Assembly (NCBI GenBank): GCA_028023455.1
Contig: JAQFVV010000323.1
Location: 804,001-868,000, forward strand
DNA from: Epiperipatus broadwayi
Taxonomy: Eukaryota > Onychophora > Udeonychophora > Euonychophora > Peripatidae
DNA length: 64,000 nt
Direction of reading: 5' to 3'
Shown here: positions 36,805 through 50,308 of the stretch, one piece after another
Numbering within the stretch: position 1 is the stretch's first letter
Layout: every line of letters starts with the position of its first letter
The notes under the pieces: generated by a model
The model's input: the letters and a program-made list of their open reading frames with translations, nothing else
What the model was told of the DNA's origin: nothing
Database searches by the model: none
Made by a program: the position numbers and the translations under genes

Positions 36805-39097
36805 AACAGGCCAAATGATTGCTCAAAAGAGAGAAGAACATCTTAATATGGTTGGATTTTGAGTTTTCGGATAAGAACCAAATTATAACATGATGATTGT
36901 ATCTACTTCCAATTGATTAGATCTGTATATTTGTATTAACTTAGACACAATTAGGGATAGTTCATCCAGTTCTCACTCATTTCTGCCTCCATTATATCAC
37001 AGTATTCAAACTCAGTGAGTAATTGCATTTGTCTCTCTTAACAGAGAATAAAATTACCCCAATTAGTAACTACTACATCTTTGTGTGGATGATGGTTGAT
37101 TATCTAAATTTATTTAATATACTTCTGTATCATTACACATAGAATAATGTGTGTGTGTGCATGAATATTTGAATATTTGAGATTATCACATCAATTGACA
37201 TAAGTCAATATATTTGTGATGTTAATAATAAGAATGATGATGCTAAGTGATATAATAAGAATGGGCAAAAGACCAGATAAGGTAAAAAATTCTCTAATAT
37301 TTATTAATAACAAAATTGAAAAAAAACAAAAACATAATGGTTCAACAATTCTAAGTTATATAATTAAGCATGTCAAGGATAGGATGAGCTTCTATCATAT
37401 TATGAATTAAAATAATAAAAATAATTTCCCAAAACCATGGTAGAAATCCATTTTCTTGGCACAAAATTATTTACAAAAATATACTTATAAAATAATATTT
37501 ATATAACCGTGAGATTGATTGAATCATTCCTAATTACAGTCTCATTTAAGTGATCCTCATAATCCAGTTTATGCTGATGGTGATAAGTCTGCTTAGGAGC
37601 CCCCTGTGTATTAATGGATGTCTCTAATGTTGACATAAATGAAGCGTACACACAAGATCATTAATCATTGCATAGAAAAATGAAAAGAACCACATGACAA
37701 ATATTAATTACAGTCAACTAATTAACATGAACTCTGTTCTGTATCTAATGTGTGTAATTAATAACGGATATAACTAAAATCTTACCTTTTGTTTTATCCC
37801 ACAATAATATGTCATTACGAAGTTGATGGGAAAATAAGTCAACCTATATTTTATCGATAACATAATATAATTTTAATTAACTTATTCACTTCCCCCCATT
37901 TTAAACTCTTAAAATGAATTTTTCAGAACTTCAAACATTTCTGCTTCCATGTGAGGAAGCCAAAATAAAGATAAAAAATAACAATAATAGAAATTAAAAA
38001 ATCAAAATTTTCAAGCAGTCATATTAGTTAAAGTCCACTGAGTCTGCTGGAAATGTACTTCACATTATTAGGCCATTATTTTCAAAATAGATATCCTTGG
38101 ATAAAGATAAAATACTGTTCCCTCAAGGAGTGCCATTTTCCCATTTAGAAGGATGAGATCGTGATCTTGTTCAGATGATTCTCACTTGAGTTATGTGGAG
38201 GCAGCTTATAAAATACAATTGATGTTTTTCAGACTTTGTGGCAATAAACAGATGAAGTCACTATGATTTAGTGGCTCTGTTGGTGGCGTTCAATCACTTT
38301 ATGGTATTCATTTTTTATCCGGAATGCATTAAATAATGCAAATGTATACTAAATATTTATTTTATCAAGTTACAATTTGTATTTTAATAATGAATATATA
38401 CATATAGAACAGTTCTTTATTGTTTTTTCTTTTCCAGTTGTTAATAAATATTTTCTTTTCTTGCTTCTTAAAAAATCTACTTATTTCTCTGAAGTGATTT
38501 GGCTATTTATTGGATCTCAATTTAATTGTTAATGCTGTTCCTATTTGCATGAATATCATTTAAAAATCAGTGACATTTAGAATATGGACACCCATATTTC
38601 TAATATTCAACTTTTAAGCACAACAAAGTTGTTTATTATTTAGAAAGATCATTACTTTGAAAGAGACTAGATGAAGGTTTGAACTGCTTTTATATAACAT
38701 TCAGTTTGAACGTGAGATTAGCACTTTTTCCTTATATATGATGTGATTTCCTATTGCTAAGCAGAATTTATTTACAGTATTTGAGATTAAAACAATCATT
38801 TATTGAAGTTTTAACTTTATTTCTGACGTTGTTTGCTACGTGATTGATTTTAGATGAAGTCATATTTTCTGCATCTTGTGTAAACATCTTAGTTATTGTT
38901 TTAGTTTAATTAATGATGTGTATCACAAATCTTTAACTTTTGTGTTAACAAACATTTATGTTTGTCTGATTTTTCTTCACAGTGTTTAAATTAATTTTTT
39001 AAAGATTTTTATAACACCTTTTTATCACAATAAAAGAAACTTAAGTTGTTGTGGCATTTAGCATGCTAAGTTTTAAAAAATGCTCATAGTACATATG
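36805..39097. repeat. Large direct repeat, copy 2 (about 2.3 kb)
   Basis: Diverged direct copy of 31655-33895. It carries a roughly 50-base insertion near 37040-37090 (ending CTTTGTGTGGATGATGG) relative to copy 1 and lacks some short runs found there. Matching landmarks include GTTCATCCAGTTCTCA at 36960 and TAATTAAGCATGTCAA near 37361. The small plus-strand frame at 37216-37410 is not preserved in copy 1. Confidence 0.88.
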
Positions 39098-39334
39098 TCC
39101 ATTAAAAAAAAAAACAATACTGGTATGTGGTTGGAAATTTATTATTTAAAGACTTATGTTCCATGGCTCTAATTGGCAGTATGGGCTAACATAGGATTGT
39201 ACAACTAGATTGTAATCCATCACAATATATATTAATCTGACCACACAAGAAATACCACACAATATTAAAAACTAAACCCACAAACATTATCTTTAAGATA
39301 TTATTCATTATATATTCATTGATTTTGCGTAAAA
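39098..39334. other. AT-rich spacer
   Basis: No recognised feature. Confidence 0.55.
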
Positions 39335-39346
39335 TTGTCAGTTAAA

Positions 39347-39384
<38 letters not shown>

Positions 39385-39409
39385 TTTAACTGACAAGATA
39401 TCAGGTTAC

Positions 39410-39453
<44 letters not shown>

Positions 39454-39464
39454 TGTAACCTGAT
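39335..39464. repeat. Two adjacent TA-centred palindromes
   Basis: First palindrome (39335-39396): TTGTCAGTTAAACTTATA, (TA)n, then the exact complement ending AACTGACAA. Second palindrome (39400-39464): ATCAGGTTAC, TA-rich core, then GTAACCTGAT. Together with 9565-9682 these show a recurring arrangement of paired palindromes built on TA arrays, with different arm sequences each time. Confidence 0.93.
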
Positions 39465-39990
39465 AGAATAAGAGATAGAGAAAGAGAGAAAAGAAAAGAA
39501 GGAAAAGAGATAAAAGAGGAAGAGAATAAAGGGAGAAAATTATGAAATGGAAGTAAAATGTAACCTAATAGAATAAGAGGGGGTGTGAGAAAGATAGAGA
39601 AAGAAGAGAAAAGAAGGAGAAAGAGATAATGCTAAAAAGAAATGAGAGAGGGGGAAAAGAAAGAGAAAGAGATAAAAATTAATAATGAAATGGAGGTAAT
39701 AATAATGGTAAGAATAAATGATGGAAAAGAAAAAAAATGAGAGGGAAAAGAAATGGGAAAAATAATAGAAATGATATATAATGGAGAGAGAGAAGAAATG
39801 AGATGATGGGAAAACTATGAAATAGAGAGATGTAAAAGGAAGATGAAATAAAGGAGAGAGAAATGAAATGAGATGATGGAAAATATATTCTTATTGAATG
39901 TTTTAAAGGGCTGAGATGATACAATGATATGAGAAATGACATGAAAAGAAATAGAATAAAATTGAAATGAAATGAAATAAAATATAAATT
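39465..39990. repeat. Polypurine tract, about 0.52 kb
   Basis: The plus strand is almost entirely A and G, with GAAAGAGA, AAAAGAAGG and AATGAGATGATGG words. A sub-repeat starting TGTAACCTRATAGAATAAGA occurs at about 39454 and 39558. The minus-strand Ser/Phe/Leu/His frame (39679-40005) is a translation of the tract. The purine-pyrimidine strand asymmetry could allow triplex (H-DNA) formation; that is inference. Confidence 0.9.
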
Positions 39991-42900
39991 AGAGACTCTA
40001 AACATCTCCGCTCAGCGGGTTTACAATAAATTTAAAGAAAACAGATGATGATCCAGAGATGTATAATCAAGTAAAGATCAAATCCAATATTGATGAACTA
40101 TAACTACTACAGCATATTGATCTTTTAATAAACCATACAAAAGATTATCTAAATCACTACTCAATGCTTACCATATTAGTCTTACCAATAAATTATACAC
40201 TCTCTGAATAAGACCTATGATGCTTTACTTTATAAGATTATCTTACAGAATTATATTTACTAAAACAACAAGAGTAAATAACCTCAGGGATTTTAAAACT
40301 AAAACTCTTGTGTAAAATTAAAGTTTAAGTTAAGTTGCCTAACAAAGAATTAGTGTGATTAGTAAATAAATAAGTGACATCTTAGCTGACCATAAAATAA
40401 TTATAATATGTTCAATCTTAAAATAATAAACAAAACAAATATTAATTCACCCAAATTTAATGAATCAATTTAAATTTAAACTAATAATGGCCTATTATCT
40501 AAGATATTACTTGAGCAAAGAAAAGTGCAAGGGTACTTTTAATGCCTTTCCATACTCACAGACAACCACTAAAGACCTCAAATGCAAATGGATTGGAATT
40601 CTTTAAATATATAAGATTTAAGATGATGATAGATATACAGTGAATATGAGATAATGTGTAGCTTTTAAAATAATATTAATTAAAATATTCTTCTGAAGTA
40701 CTAATATTGTTAATCTGATATTGCATAATCTTTAGTCTGAAAAGATATACTGATAATTTAAAAAAAAAAGACTTTTAACTAATTATTTAGTTATATATCT
40801 TCCATAATGCAATTATCTGTATTTATGATTCAATATGAGAATCATTTACTTTAACATATTTTTTTTTAATTTTCAAGACAATATCAACTATATTTAATTA
40901 ACTTAGAATATGCTTGTAAATTTATGAATTGAGGATTCAATACTTTTTACATTTTAAGATTTTGTGAACTTGGAACCCAAGACAATAATATATTTTCATA
41001 TAAAAGTAAAACAAACAAACAAAACTTTTGAAATAATAATAATTTTATTTATTAATAATGAGAAGAAATGTTTATAAATGTAATAGAATAGAAACAGTGC
41101 CAATACCGCACTAAGATTTTATATAATTATTTGGACTCTAACAGTTTTATTTAATTTATACTAATACACTTAATAACAGACCAAGGTTATTCGCTGTTAC
41201 TTTCCTTTAATAACTACATTTTGACCAAAAAAAAATTTTAAACTTTAATTATCATATGTAATTAATAAGCACACTACTATTCTTCTTTATTAGACTAATT
41301 AATAATATTATTGTGTCATCTACTAATCAGAATAACACACAGAACTATGTTTATATTGAAAACCCTAAGCTTAATTTTATACTCCTCATCTTAACAAACG
41401 CTAAGTTGGAGTATGCATATTCAACAATACTTTTGAAAATATCATCTCTAGTTTCACGGATATAACTAATATCACAGCTAGATATATCTTTAAATCAGAT
41501 TAAGCTAATACTAAAATTAAACTAACTTAAGTGTATGGACAATCATTCATCAGAGATCAGTTATACTTTTTTTTAAAAATAACTTTAGTCCACATAAAAT
41601 TATTCCCTCAATGTTTTAAAGATAATGATGTAACAGACTTAGAAATCCAGCGGCGAAATTCTGGATGAAAATATTAAATTATTATGTGTGGAATTGCCAC
41701 TTATACCATATGCATATTTAACATACTTTAAAATAAATATAACTTATTGTTGGTTAGCTTGTGCCTGATAAAACTATCATAGCAACACAATTCAAACATA
41801 GATATGCCTATGAATCTTAAATTAGCTACAATTACCTGAAGAAATACATTTCCTCAAACAAGCATATCTTGTCATCACAAATCTAAAACAAATGCAACAT
41901 TACTTACTGTGGTGAATTAGAATTAAGTCATCATGAATTATAGGCAAAAATATAAAGATACTAGGCTCCTCAGAGCTGGAAAAGAATATGGTGGCTTCCA
42001 AAATACCTAACTTCGAGGCGGAAATGAAGATGTCTCGAATTCATCTACAGTACATCTGGGAATAGGAACACCCACCAGAAAAGCACAATCCTCTCATAAG
42101 ATTTCCAATGCTTATAAATGTGATCATCACCACTAAAAATACAATACAATAACCTTTTTTTGGGGACAAGCACTATCAAATTATGGAAATACAATACAAT
42201 AAGGATGGAGGATTTTCTCTACTCCATAAGGCATATTCAAAAATTATAAACTAAGCCTAACTCTTGAGGCTAACAAATTCTAACTAATAGCAAGATATAT
42301 ACTTCACTTAAAATAACTAAGTTATTTCTAGGAAATTTATAATAATACAAAACGTATATTCAATGTTCGAACCAACAAAGCAAACCAGGTGTCAAATGAC
42401 TACTGTAGAAAATACTTTAAACTCAAATGCATATAAAATTCTAGGCAAGGCACAATGCACACATAACAAAATATTAAATGCTAAAGAATATAGTAACTAG
42501 TGGACTTTTAAAACTGTAATTTAAATGCAAGAATATTTACCTCCCGATGAATACAAAATATTTGCAATTATTATTAATATAACACTCATAAAAAAATGAA
42601 TGGATATTCTCTGATAACTTCTTTAGTAAATTTAAAATAAAAATTGAGTAAAACATCCCATTTATATGAAAATAAGACTGTGATATTTAAATCTCTATAA
42701 TAAAATTATTAAATAGAAACTAGCTAGTGTAATGCTTGATAAATAAACTAAATCTACTTAAGAATGGCAAGAAAAATTTGCTCATTCAAATAAACCTATT
42801 TCAGTTTAAAATTATAACCCTAGTTTACCTGTATATTTATTGCAAAAAGTGTTACATAAAAATTTAATAGCATAAATATTTTTATGGTTTCATTCTTTTT

Positions 42901-45042
42901 TTTTAAAACCAATAAAACAGACCATAAAATAATAATAATAATACATTAATTCAAGTTCATATTTCGGCTCCATGATGATTTTTCCATTTCATAATGTGTA
43001 GACAATTTATCCAGGTTAAGATATCTATCTGAATTCGAAGCTTCAATTAATACATTTACATACATGGCAATCATTTCCAAACGAAAATGTTCAATAGTTC
43101 ATTAATATTTTTTTTAAAAACAATTTAAAAAAAAAAAACTTAAATAATAAGATTAAGCCGGCATGAAACAAAATAAATTCTTCAGCTGAACCCACTTTAT
43201 ATTTATAATCCTAGGTTCAAACACGGAATAATTATAATATATATTTTTAGTTAACTTTCATTGTTCTTCCTTAGATAAACGCATTTTTTAAAATAGAGCT
43301 CTTTTTTTTTTAAAACGTTTCTTAATATTTAAAAATGTATTTCTTTTTTAAACAAATTTCCTTTTATTTATTAAACATAAGAGTAGATTTTTTTTAAATT
43401 AAGATATTCCTCCATTTATGAGTAAAGATCAACGGTCATAAAGTTACTTATAAGTACTGGCAACTATAACCAAACATTATGCATTTGATAGAGACAAGTT
43501 CATTAATAATATTTTTTAAATTCTTTTAAAGTTTTGCTTTCAAATAAATTTCTTTCATACTACTGGCATAAACGAGAATTAGTATTTTAAACTACATACT
43601 GTCCACATAAACATTCTGTTAAGAGCATATTTACATGTATATATCATGTATTAATAAGGCAGTATTAAATTTAATGCCAATTTTAATTTATAAAGATGCT
43701 AATGCATTTCCATTTTAATATTTAAAAATATTTGAATGTCTTTTTTTAATTTCTTCTTCATGTGTATTTTTAATTTGATAGGAGATATACTATAGTTTAG
43801 TGCAATAAAGTCTTTAGCCATAACAATACTTAATAATTTAAGTTTTACTTCTAAATAAAGAAAAATGAATAGATCAAAAGTAAATGAAATATGAGATGCT
43901 GTATTTTCTTCAAAGATTTTACCATAAATTTTAATGCCTCAACTGTAATGAAAAACTGTCAGAAAACAGATTATCTTTTTTTAGCCCTTCTTCATTACAA
44001 GATGATTTAAAATAATGGTTTTAAAAACATACTTTTATTTTTTTTAGAAAATATAAAGTTTTAAAAAATTACTTTTTATTAAAGAACTTTTTAGATCCAT
44101 CCACAGGTAGAATTAAAACAGATCAGCCCTTGAATGACCCCTAGATCTCCATTTTATCTCACAATTTTTCATCCACATACAATCCATTTTAAAACCAATA
44201 AAAACTATTTTTTATTAAATTTTAATATTCTGACAAACCAGCTGTGGAATCAATCTGCTGATGTAATCAATATAATTTTCCCATACCATGTGACCTTCAG
44301 CTGCAAAGTCAAAATTTTAGTATTACAAATACTATGCAACAATTGTTTTTTTAAATGATATTTATACAATAAACTAGTAATGAATATAAAATTTAAAGTT
44401 ATACCCTTTATTAAACCCTTAAATATTATATTAAAATAATTTTATCCACACATTTGTTTTATTTATTTATTTTAAACAATATTGGAATTTTTTTTTTTTA
44501 TTCTTGTGTTTCCATGTCAAGGCTTGCACATATTCTCACATACATTTGGTGTTGGATTAATTGTTTAAAACTATTTTTAAAATTACAACATTAGAATGTT
44601 AATGAATATTTAATCTAAATAATTTTTATAACTGGAATGTTAAACTACAAAACTAATAACAAATATTCTTATTTTTAAAATAAAAACGTATATATCATTT
44701 TTTTTAAATTTATTACTTACTTATTCCAACTTAATAATAATATCTTATTATTATTCTTTAGACATTAGAATAGATTATACAGTAGTTATTTTAGAATACA
44801 TTTAATACTATTTATCAATTCACAATTATTTTTTAACATTTGCTTATGTAAAAATTATTACTTAACATCCCTTATCAAACCAACTGACACTATTAAAATA
44901 TTTAGATTATCCTATTTTAATAATTAACTAAGTTAATTTCCATTTTTATCATCATTATTTTTTTTAAATCTGAAATTTTAAACAAAAGGTTAAGCTAAGA
45001 TAACCTTGATTACCTCTTCGAACTAAGTGACAATTCAATTAG
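39991..45042. other. AT-rich non-coding DNA, 5 kb
   Basis: No coding region, RNA gene, mobile-element protein or long repeat is recognised on either strand. Open frames are short and of low complexity. It may be intronic or intergenic. Confidence 0.5.
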
Positions 45043-45130
45043 GTACAATATATATATATATTGTGACCTTCTGGTTTGGCACCAGAAGTAGTCATTGTAG
45101 TAGTGTGGTAGTGTATCAGTCTTATCTGAT
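45043..45130. repeat. Short palindromic cluster with TA core
   Basis: CAATATATATATATTG (about 45047-45062) is followed by TGACC and a perfect 8-bp stem CTTCTGGT/ACCAGAAG with loop TTGGC (about 45067-45087). A second, weaker stem (TATCAG...CTGATA) follows near 45114-45133. A similar CACAAT(AT)nATTGTG palindrome with GGTCA on its left side lies at about 50309-50333. Confidence 0.75.
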
Positions 45131-45829
45131 ATACTACCTCTTAAAAAAAAAAATGAAATAGCGTGAAATTGTTAAAACCTTTTATTCTTACTTAAGAATA
45201 TAGTCAATAGTAGGTGCAGGTGTAATTAAAAGATTTTTTTTTGTTTGGTATTATTTTAGGGTATAGTCATTAATAGGATAAAGGGGGTGGCTTGTTTTGT
45301 ATATAATCAATATAGTTTAAGTTGATATTTACTTGGTTTATTAGCTCTTGAGGCAGTAGTCAGTTTTATTTGAATGATTTTCTGGTCCATTTGTTATGTA
45401 CATTTAAAACATATAGCATAAACAGCAGGACATAATTCACTCATCATTATTCACATTATCATTTTAATTAGTGTCGGTATATAATACTTATAGCATACTG
45501 ATACTAAAACATTCATGCATTGTCCAACTTCATTTTTAGCTCACGTGTTTCATTAAGTCATTAAATATCCCATGTTACTTTCAAATATTTAATCGTAGCA
45601 ATAACAGTGTTAAAATAAAAAAAACTAACTTAATTACATTTTAAATATATCAGTAAATTATGGACAAGCGAATTATATAATGACCAATAATGAAAAATAT
45701 TTCATTTATTAAAGCTATTGTCATTAACTTGATTATACTGCTTTAAAAACATTTAATTATTAATGTAATATATATATTTTTCCTTTCACCACTATTTTTT
45801 TTTAACTGTCTCTGGTTTTGCATATGTAA
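45131..45829. other. AT-rich non-coding DNA
   Basis: No recognised feature. Confidence 0.5.
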
Positions 45830-46275
45830 TCAGATCGGGCGGTGGGCGGAGTAATTGACAATTGTTTTCTAATGATGTAACATTATCGCGAATAATTGGG
45901 AGATAACCCTATGGTGTAATTATTATAGTAAAAAGGTTATAAAGGTCAGTACTTGCTACTTTCAGGGGGCATTCCGTTGTTATTACTTAAGAGGCCATTC
46001 TACTATTACATTCCAAGTGGGCATTTCACTATTGCTTCAAAAGGCAGTTAATTAAAACTTTTATGGAAAACCGTTATAGTGAACCAGTACAACTATAACT
46101 AGTAATTATTGTTAGCAAAGTTTAATAACAAAGTTATATATATATATTATATTTCAAAGTGCAATCTTAAAACTTTAATTGCATTGTTTGTTCGCGAAAT
46201 GCGTACGTAAACCACAGAAGATATGTCAGTTCGCTCCCACCCGACTGTTTAAACTATTCCGACGTTAACCAAAAT
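45830..46275 (+). promoter_or_regulatory. Promoter-like patch: GC boxes, TATA word, local CpG enrichment
   Basis: In otherwise CpG-poor, AT-rich DNA, 45834-45851 contains two GGGCGG-type GC boxes (ATCGGGCGGTGGGCGGAG), with GTTATAAAGG about 95 bases downstream (45936-45945) and TCAGGGGG at 45962, spacing compatible with a TATA box and start site. From 45964 a 24-28-bp degenerate tandem motif (GGCATTCC / GGCCATTCT / GGGCATTTC) repeats three times. CpG-bearing words (TTCGCGAAATGCGTACG, CCGACGTTAACC) follow to 46275. A Pol II promoter is a hypothesis from these words alone; it could equally be an element's regulatory end. Confidence 0.35.
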
Positions 46276-46325
46276 GCGTGTGTTTATTTAGTTATTTAAT
46301 AGAAATTATTATTTACTTAAGGAAA

Positions 46326-47063
46326 ATGGGAAAACTTAATAGAACTTTTAAATTGCTTTATTTAAATTTAAAGTTAACAGGGAAGAAGAAAATGGTATTT
46401 AATTATTGTATTACAATTAAATATAGAAACTCTAATTATAGTAGGAAGAGGAAATTTACGGCGTCTTGCGGGTGTGTATTGGAAAAATATGAACTTTCGT
46501 TGAATATTATTAAAACTGTTATGTGTAAATTCCATGTTAAGTATAGAAGAAAATTTAATATTTAAAATATATGCAAGAAATATGCAACTTTATTATCATA
46601 TATCTGAACTAGCACCTTAATTGTCTATATTTCATCATTAAAATGAAGGATATAAAATTAAGTATCCTTAAGTATGTTTTAATCATTATGTGCTTTCTAA
46701 AATAGTGACAGGAAAGAAATTATCAAAACATAAATTAAGTGACGCTACTATATTAATAGTGCCAACAGGTTTGTGTCAGTAAATGTTATTAATTCTCGTA
46801 CCTATTATGAATGGCTGTATAAAAGTGTGGTTAAATATTTCAGATATCTTAGGAGGAAAATACCAACTTTTAATTTACGTATATTTAAAAAAAAAAGAAC
46901 ATATTGTTCATTAAGGAAGTCTGTTATTTCCAACATTAATTGCGATTCATTAGTGAAAACTAAAAACATTGAATATGCTTTTACGATGTCAACAAATTTT
47001 ATTTTATTTCTCCTGCAGGAAGTGTTTTATTTGATGCATCAATACATTCTTCTTTGCGTTTAA
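46326..47063 (+). other. Two small Lys/Arg/Tyr-rich open frames, doubtful
   Basis: Downstream of the promoter-like patch, an ATG at 46326 opens a 79-residue basic frame (MGKLNRTFKLLYLNLK at its start, ending at 46565), and a second frame of about 96 residues lies at 46773-47063 in a different phase. Both are rich in Lys, Arg, Tyr, Ile and Cys, with no motif I recognise. AT-rich DNA readily produces such frames. Position after CpG-richer DNA is the only reason to mention them. Confidence 0.15.
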
Positions 47064-50000
47064 TGTTTCCTATTTGTTTTGTGCAGTCCAATTATTTTCC
47101 CTTACTATTTGGAGACATGACAAGGACCGTCATGTGAAAACTTTTATAAACTTATGTCTCATTTTGTTCAGAAAGGAGAAAGAAGAGAACTTTATTTTAT
47201 GTAACGGTATATTTAGTAGATAATATTAGTTAAAGAATGTGTTATTATTTTGAATATATTTATTATATGTATCCTTATTGTATTATCTCTACCAGCACTT
47301 CTCCAATAGCATAATAGTAGAATATATTGTGCTGGTAATTTTATTATTATTATTGTTTTAATAACATAAGTTTGGTTGTGCGTGTGTTGATAACTCCCAC
47401 ACAAAAAAACGAGTGGAAGAGTCCATTCAAAAGGGGGTGAACAATTAGCAATTAGTTAAAAGGGAAGAAAAAAGAAAAAAAAGTTAATTATATCAAATCT
47501 TACCGAGTGTATTTCGTTTCATTAGTAGCAAATAATTATTTTCAATAGCTATTTTGTTTATGACATATAATTTCATTATTTACTTATGTTTAATTCAGCT
47601 ACTGAGTTGTGCCAATATAAGTGCATTATAGTATATTAAAAAGAATTATTATTCGTCTTACTTCGCTTAGTAATTAATATTTATTTTCAAAGGGATCTTT
47701 GAACGTTACCAAATCTGAAATGTTATCAGATATGAGATCTTTATTCTTTGCCAATTCTAATAATAATCATTAATATTTTAACAATAATTCTTTGTATACC
47801 ACGATTTTAAATTATCTGTATCTCTTATGCTCATATGCGCCTGTGTGTCTATTATTAAACTTATTTATAAGTGTGTAATTGCCATTGAAAGTGGCTTTAG
47901 GTCAATCGGATTCGGGAGGAATTGGGATGATCAATCAATTTTTGGAGAATTAAGAAGTTGTTCAAAAGAGAATTATTATTTCTTTATTATGACAGAACGA
48001 TAGGTATTTTTATGGCTATATGTTATAAAGTTTTGCAATGTTTACAATATTTTATGGGATTAAATCGTTATATTTGTTAGATGAGTATTTCATGTGGGTA
48101 ATTCACTTAGTGTAGAGCAATGTAGTATATTGAATTGAATATTCCTTTTCTTCTCCATGTATTGGAACATATTTTTGATAGGAGTAGAGTAAGTCATCCA
48201 TTTGTATTTGATATATAGAATTAGATGTGTATGAAGCTATAGGGCTGTATATTCTTAGTTTTCATTTGGTGGTGTGTTGTTCCACCAATTATTTAGTCTT
48301 AAAGATAGACTTGGTAGTGGTTGTTATATTTACCTATTTGAATTATAAATCTGTTATCCCATCTGATTATTAGATATTTTCCAGCTCATGCTATAGCCTA
48401 GTGTTTGATAGTTTGTGATAAAAGGAAGAATAAAAGGAAAGTCTGGTGTCTTATAAAACAACTGTGCTATAGTTGATGAATAAAGATTGATTGATCTTCA
48501 CTTCCAACCGTATTATGATTATATTTGAAACATCATAAGCAAACCGATTGGATTTATTGACATTATTTAATTATTGTATTTAACACACCGTATAAGACAG
48601 ATACATGCACAGATTATTAAATTTAATTGAATATAAAAAAATCCATCATTAATGTAGAATTTTTCCCTTATCATTGTAAAATATTTGCAGTAGTTATTTA
48701 AATTTTATTTCATTGATTTTATTCTTAGATCATAATTGCATAAATAATTAAGCTAGGACAGGATATTGGTTGATGAGCACCAAGACTGATTTATATTTGG
48801 CAAAGCAAAACCTAGATTTAATGGTATATTTTTACTTAAAACTACAAAGCAAAACTGCATTTGATTAACAAAAGTGTTTATTTTCTCTGGTAAGATAATT
48901 TCAGATTATCCAAGGTAAATCCCCTTATTTGGAGTTATTTCAGATAATTAAAAATAACAATGCAAAATCCTAACTTATGTAATCTTTAGAATAGTAATTA
49001 TGTTGTTGTTAGAAATTTAGTTAGAGAATAATTGATATTCAGTAAATGTTGAATAACAAAAAAAAAAAAAAATATTTTTGTAATTAGTTGTTAAAGTGTA
49101 AAGCTATATTTATTAGTTTATCTTATATCAGTCCACCAGAAATCCTTAATAGCTAAATAGTCATTGTTCACAATAAATAATAGGAATTTATTAAATTCAT
49201 TTAATATTTTCAGACAGATGTTATCAAGTTATTAATTACATTAAGGAATAAAATGTAGCAGATATATAAAATTAATGGGTTATATGATGTTATATCCTAT
49301 GTATGAGTTGTTCCTAAGGATCTTAAGTCCTTTATTGGATTGGTATCAGTACCAACAAAAGATAAATGTTGATCTAACTATATATATATATTTTTATTGA
49401 TTAATAAATATTTCGTTATTTAAATTTGTATTTTGGAATTTCTTCTAACATTCATTCGTGTTCTACATTTCCACACATGCTTATACCTTTATTTTATTTA
49501 ATGCAATATAATTGTATTTTATTTAACGATAATAAATCTCAAGATGATGATGTTGATTTCCTTGATTCAAGCACTATATGAGATGCCTATTGCCTACCGA
49601 TCATTTTAAAAGGGTTTTGTTATTTAATTGTGTTTAGATGATGAATTGAAATCAAAACGTACCCTATTTCTTTCATTATCTAACTGTAAGTATTTAATTA
49701 GGGTATTGTTTGATTTATAATATTATTTTATAGTGTTGAAGTAGTAATCTGGGTACAGAAATATCAAATCAAGCCATACTATAAGTTAATTCCCTGAGGT
49801 CTTTAATATAGCCTTTAGATTAAACAATAAGTTCATTTAGCCAGATTAGATTAGTGTGTAATTAAAATTTATTAATGATAAATTTAGTTGAGTTTAAACT
49901 TAATGAGTTATACATTACAATTTCTGAAATATTACTTTTATTTTATTTTAGTTGTTAGTTAATTGTATAATGTGGTAGAGGTTGTTCAGTGTATATGGAT

Positions 50001-50308
50001 GATGGGAGGAGGTGAAGTATAAAGTATTACTAAATTAAATTTAGCTGGTAGGATTTACCAATTTAGTTATTTTCTAGAAGAGAAATTAATAGATGTTTAT
50101 TCCTATTAGTAATTATATTTTCTCCCACATCTAGTGTACATTGTACACCTCATTCACCTCTGTATCCCTCAACTGAGTTAGTTTAGGTAAATCTTCAATT
50201 AAGAGCCTCATGAGTAAATTTAAGTAAAATTAAATGAATATTTTATTCTATGATCCATAGAATTGGCACCCCAGGTAATTGTTAGTGTTAGTGTTAGGTG
50301 GGAGGGGT
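47064..50308. other. AT-rich non-coding DNA
   Basis: No coding region recognised. A polyadenylation-type word lies at about 48479 (GAATAAAG), and a short palindrome TGTACATTGTACA near 50143. The right end has a G-rich word (GGTGGGAGGGGTCACA) before the TA palindrome at 50309. Confidence 0.5.

Noticed and set aside
39679-40005. Ser/Phe/Leu/His-rich minus-strand frame of 108 residues.
   Set aside because: It results from the polypurine tract, which lacks stop codons on the pyrimidine strand by composition.
46278-46565. 95-residue basic frame as a real gene.
   Set aside because: The full open frame does not begin at ATG; from its first ATG (46326) it is 79 residues, compositionally biased, and has no recognised domain. 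Kept only as a doubtful item.
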